Shown one piece after another: positions 5,662 to 6,544 of a DNA stretch of 6,544 bases. The notes beneath the pieces are model-generated. The model was not told where the DNA came from, did not search any database, and was given only the letters and a program-made list of their open reading frames with translations. The first letter of the stretch is position 1. The number at the start of each line of letters is the position of its first letter. This DNA is from Actinomycetospora sp. (GTDB lineage Bacteria; Actinomycetota; Actinomycetes; Mycobacteriales; Pseudonocardiaceae): contig JAICLN010000243.1 of assembly GCA_025925615.1 (NCBI GenBank), positions 1-6,544 on the forward strand, written 5' to 3'. The position numbers and the translations under genes are program-made.

Positions 5662-6138
5662 ATGGGTGTTCCCGACAATGCCGATGAGCACGCCGATAGG
5701 GCCGCGGGCTCCAGTGAGCCCGGACCGAGTGGACTGGGCCCGATGGGCGACGTGGCGCTGGTCGCCGCCGCGCTGCGCACCGACCGCGCGGACGTCGCCT
5801 CCTACGCCCGGGTGCTCTCCGGCGTGCTCGGCGACGCGCTCCCACCCGGCACGGTGGAGGTCGGGTACCGCCGGGGCCTGGCCGACCGGCTCGCCGGGCG
5901 CGAGGGACGGGCGGAGTCGGTCCTCGTCCACGGCGAGGGCCGCGACCTGGAGCTGCGCACCGAGGGGGAACGGGTGCGTGCGGAGGTCCGGCGGGTCTCG
6001 GGCGGCGTGGTGATCAGCCGGCGGACGGTCGACGTCGAGGCCTGGCTGCAGGCGCTCGCCGAGGACCTGTCCCGCGTCGCCGCTCGCGACGCCGCGGCCC
6101 GGCGCGCCTTCGAGCGGTTCCTGACGACGGGTCCCTGA
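5662..6138 (+). CDS. Conserved-looking hypothetical protein, third gene of the YbjQ-like cassette
   Basis: I recognise no named family. The 158 residues have no signal peptide, membrane segment or cysteine. Residues 1-28 are polar, low complexity and probably disordered. About 29-60 looks helical (VALVAAALRTDRADVASYARVLSGVL in pieces). About 63-120 alternates in the manner of beta strands (TVEVGYRRG, AESVLVHGEG, DLELRTEGE, VRAEVRRVSGGVVISRR). A closing amphipathic helix runs about 126-154 (WLQALAEDL...ARRAFERFL). The overall plan resembles small actinobacterial proteins that I recall beside paired YbjQ-like genes. It starts 4 bp after the upstream stop, so it is almost surely co-transcribed. 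The start is uncertain: ATG 5662 has GAGG only 2 nt away, and ATG 5743 would begin right at the folded part. A chaperone or partner of the YbjQ-like proteins is conceivable but unproven. Confidence 0.75.
   Translation: MGVPDNADEHADRAAGSSEPGPSGLGPMGDVALVAAALRTDRADVASYARVLSGVLGDALPPGTVEVGYRRGLADRLAGREGRAESVLVHGEGRDLELRTEGERVRAEVRRVSGGVVISRRTVDVEAWLQALAEDLSRVAARDAAARRAFERFLTTGP
5683..5699. repeat. 17-bp near-repeat shared with the chelatase linker
   Basis: This 17-mer, containing GAGCACGCCGATAG, matches 479-495 at 16 of 17 positions. Both copies are read in the same frame as DEHAD, in unstructured parts of unrelated proteins and in lower-GC surroundings. Chance is not excluded for a match this short. 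Confidence 0.35.
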
Positions 6139-6154
6139 CCGTCGCCCGCCGGGG

Positions 6155-6160
6155 CAGGAT
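6155..6160 (+). promoter_or_regulatory. Possible -10 box for a leaderless ligase transcript
   Basis: CAGGAT lies 6 nt before the GTG at 6167, the placement seen for leaderless actinobacterial mRNAs with TANNNT-type boxes. The first base deviates from T and no properly spaced -35 is seen (CTGACC at 6135-6140 is only 14 nt away). No clear ribosome site precedes the GTG, which fits leaderless expression but does not prove it. Confidence 0.25.
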
Positions 6161-6166
6161 GGTGGC

Positions 6167-6544
6167 GTGACCTCTCGTCTCGTCCTCGCCGGAGAACCGT
6201 TGCCGCTGGTCGGGCGCGCCCGCGCCTACGTCTGCGGGATCACCCCCTACGACACGACGCACCTCGGCCACGCCGCGACGTTCGTCTGGGCCGATGTCGC
6301 CGGGCGGGTGCTGCGCCGCATCGGCGTCGAGGCCGAGACCTGCCGCAACATCACCGACGTGGACGACGTCCTCGACGCCGCCGCCGAGCGCGCGGGCCGT
6401 CGGTTCGACAGCTTCGCCGCCGTCGGCCAGTTCCGGTTCGATCGCGACATGACCGCGCTCGGCGTCCGCCCGCCGACGCACCAACCGCGGGCCCACAACC
6501 ACGTCGACGACGTCGTCCGGCTCGCCTCGGCGCTGCTCGGGCGC
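6167..6544 (+). CDS. Cysteinyl-tRNA synthetase/MshC-like class I ligase, N-terminal part; 3' truncated
   Basis: The first 126 residues of a class I aminoacyl-tRNA-ligase-type catalytic domain are visible; the gene continues past the window. YVCGITPYDTTHLGHAATFV (21-40) carries the expected zinc-ligand Cys23 and the HIGH-type signature HLGH at 32-35. CRNITDVDDVL follows at 59-69, and DMTALGVRPPTHQPRAHNHV at 94-113. The CGITPYD.THLGHAAT wording is typical of MshC, which joins cysteine to GlcN-Ins in mycothiol synthesis, whereas the PPTHQPRAHNH stretch is closer to CysRS. The N-terminus is short: about 20 residues precede the catalytic strand, and the usual MshC leader is missing. I recall actinobacterial paralogues of this short type, distinct from both cysS and mshC, so no symbol is given. 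The KMSKS region and anticodon-binding domain, which would settle the question, are out of view. It starts 28 bp after the YbjQ-like cassette. Confidence 0.8.
   Translation, partial: MTSRLVLAGEPLPLVGRARAYVCGITPYDTTHLGHAATFVWADVAGRVLRRIGVEAETCRNITDVDDVLDAAAERAGRRFDSFAAVGQFRFDRDMTALGVRPPTHQPRAHNHVDDVVRLASALLGR

Noticed and set aside
1..6544. CRISPR arrays, tRNA/rRNA genes, transposases, cobalamin riboswitch
   Set aside because: I saw no regularly spaced repeats, no tRNA-like cloverleaf, no transposase or integrase motifs, and no B12-box-like sequence in the spacers.

Overview
The window comes from a high-GC actinobacterium. Most stretches are well over 70% G+C, genes are packed head to tail with 4-8 bp overlaps, and GTG starts are common. 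The gene order (chelatase-like protein, then cobO, then cobB) and the nearly mycobacterial wording of CobO point to Mycobacteriales/Pseudonocardiales. A Pseudonocardia-like genus is my inference from sequence style, not a proven placement. All genes I can support are on the + strand.

Positions 1-3777 hold a cobalamin (vitamin B12) block. It contains the 3' part of a fused magnesium/cobalt-chelatase-like protein with a complete MIDAS metal site, then cobO (corrinoid adenosyltransferase), cobB (a,c-diamide synthase) and a small stand-alone CobE/CbiG-C protein. CobB amidates the a and c side chains of the corrin, the chelatase-like protein is suspected to handle metal insertion, CobO adds the adenosyl ligand to the cobalt, and CobE is an accessory protein of the ring-contraction stages. 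The genes sit 22 bp apart or overlap, so co-transcription is likely. No B12 riboswitch is visible; the operon start lies upstream of the window.

Positions 3778-3942 are a 165-bp spacer holding a weak promoter-like box and a small inverted repeat. Positions 3943-6138 carry a compact three-gene cassette of unknown function: two proteins each made of two YbjQ/UPF0145-like domains (joined by a GTGA overlap) and a conserved-looking 158-aa protein 4 bp downstream. After a 28-bp gap, at 6167, begins a cysteinyl-tRNA-synthetase/MshC-like class I ligase paralogue that runs off the window end.

The most unusual structures are a 40-nt near-perfect palindrome inserted in frame in cobB, where it adds roughly 16 residues between two conserved motifs; a second, lower-GC nested-hairpin segment in the linker of the chelatase gene; the duplicated YbjQ-like cassette; and a ligase that mixes MshC-like and CysRS-like signatures.
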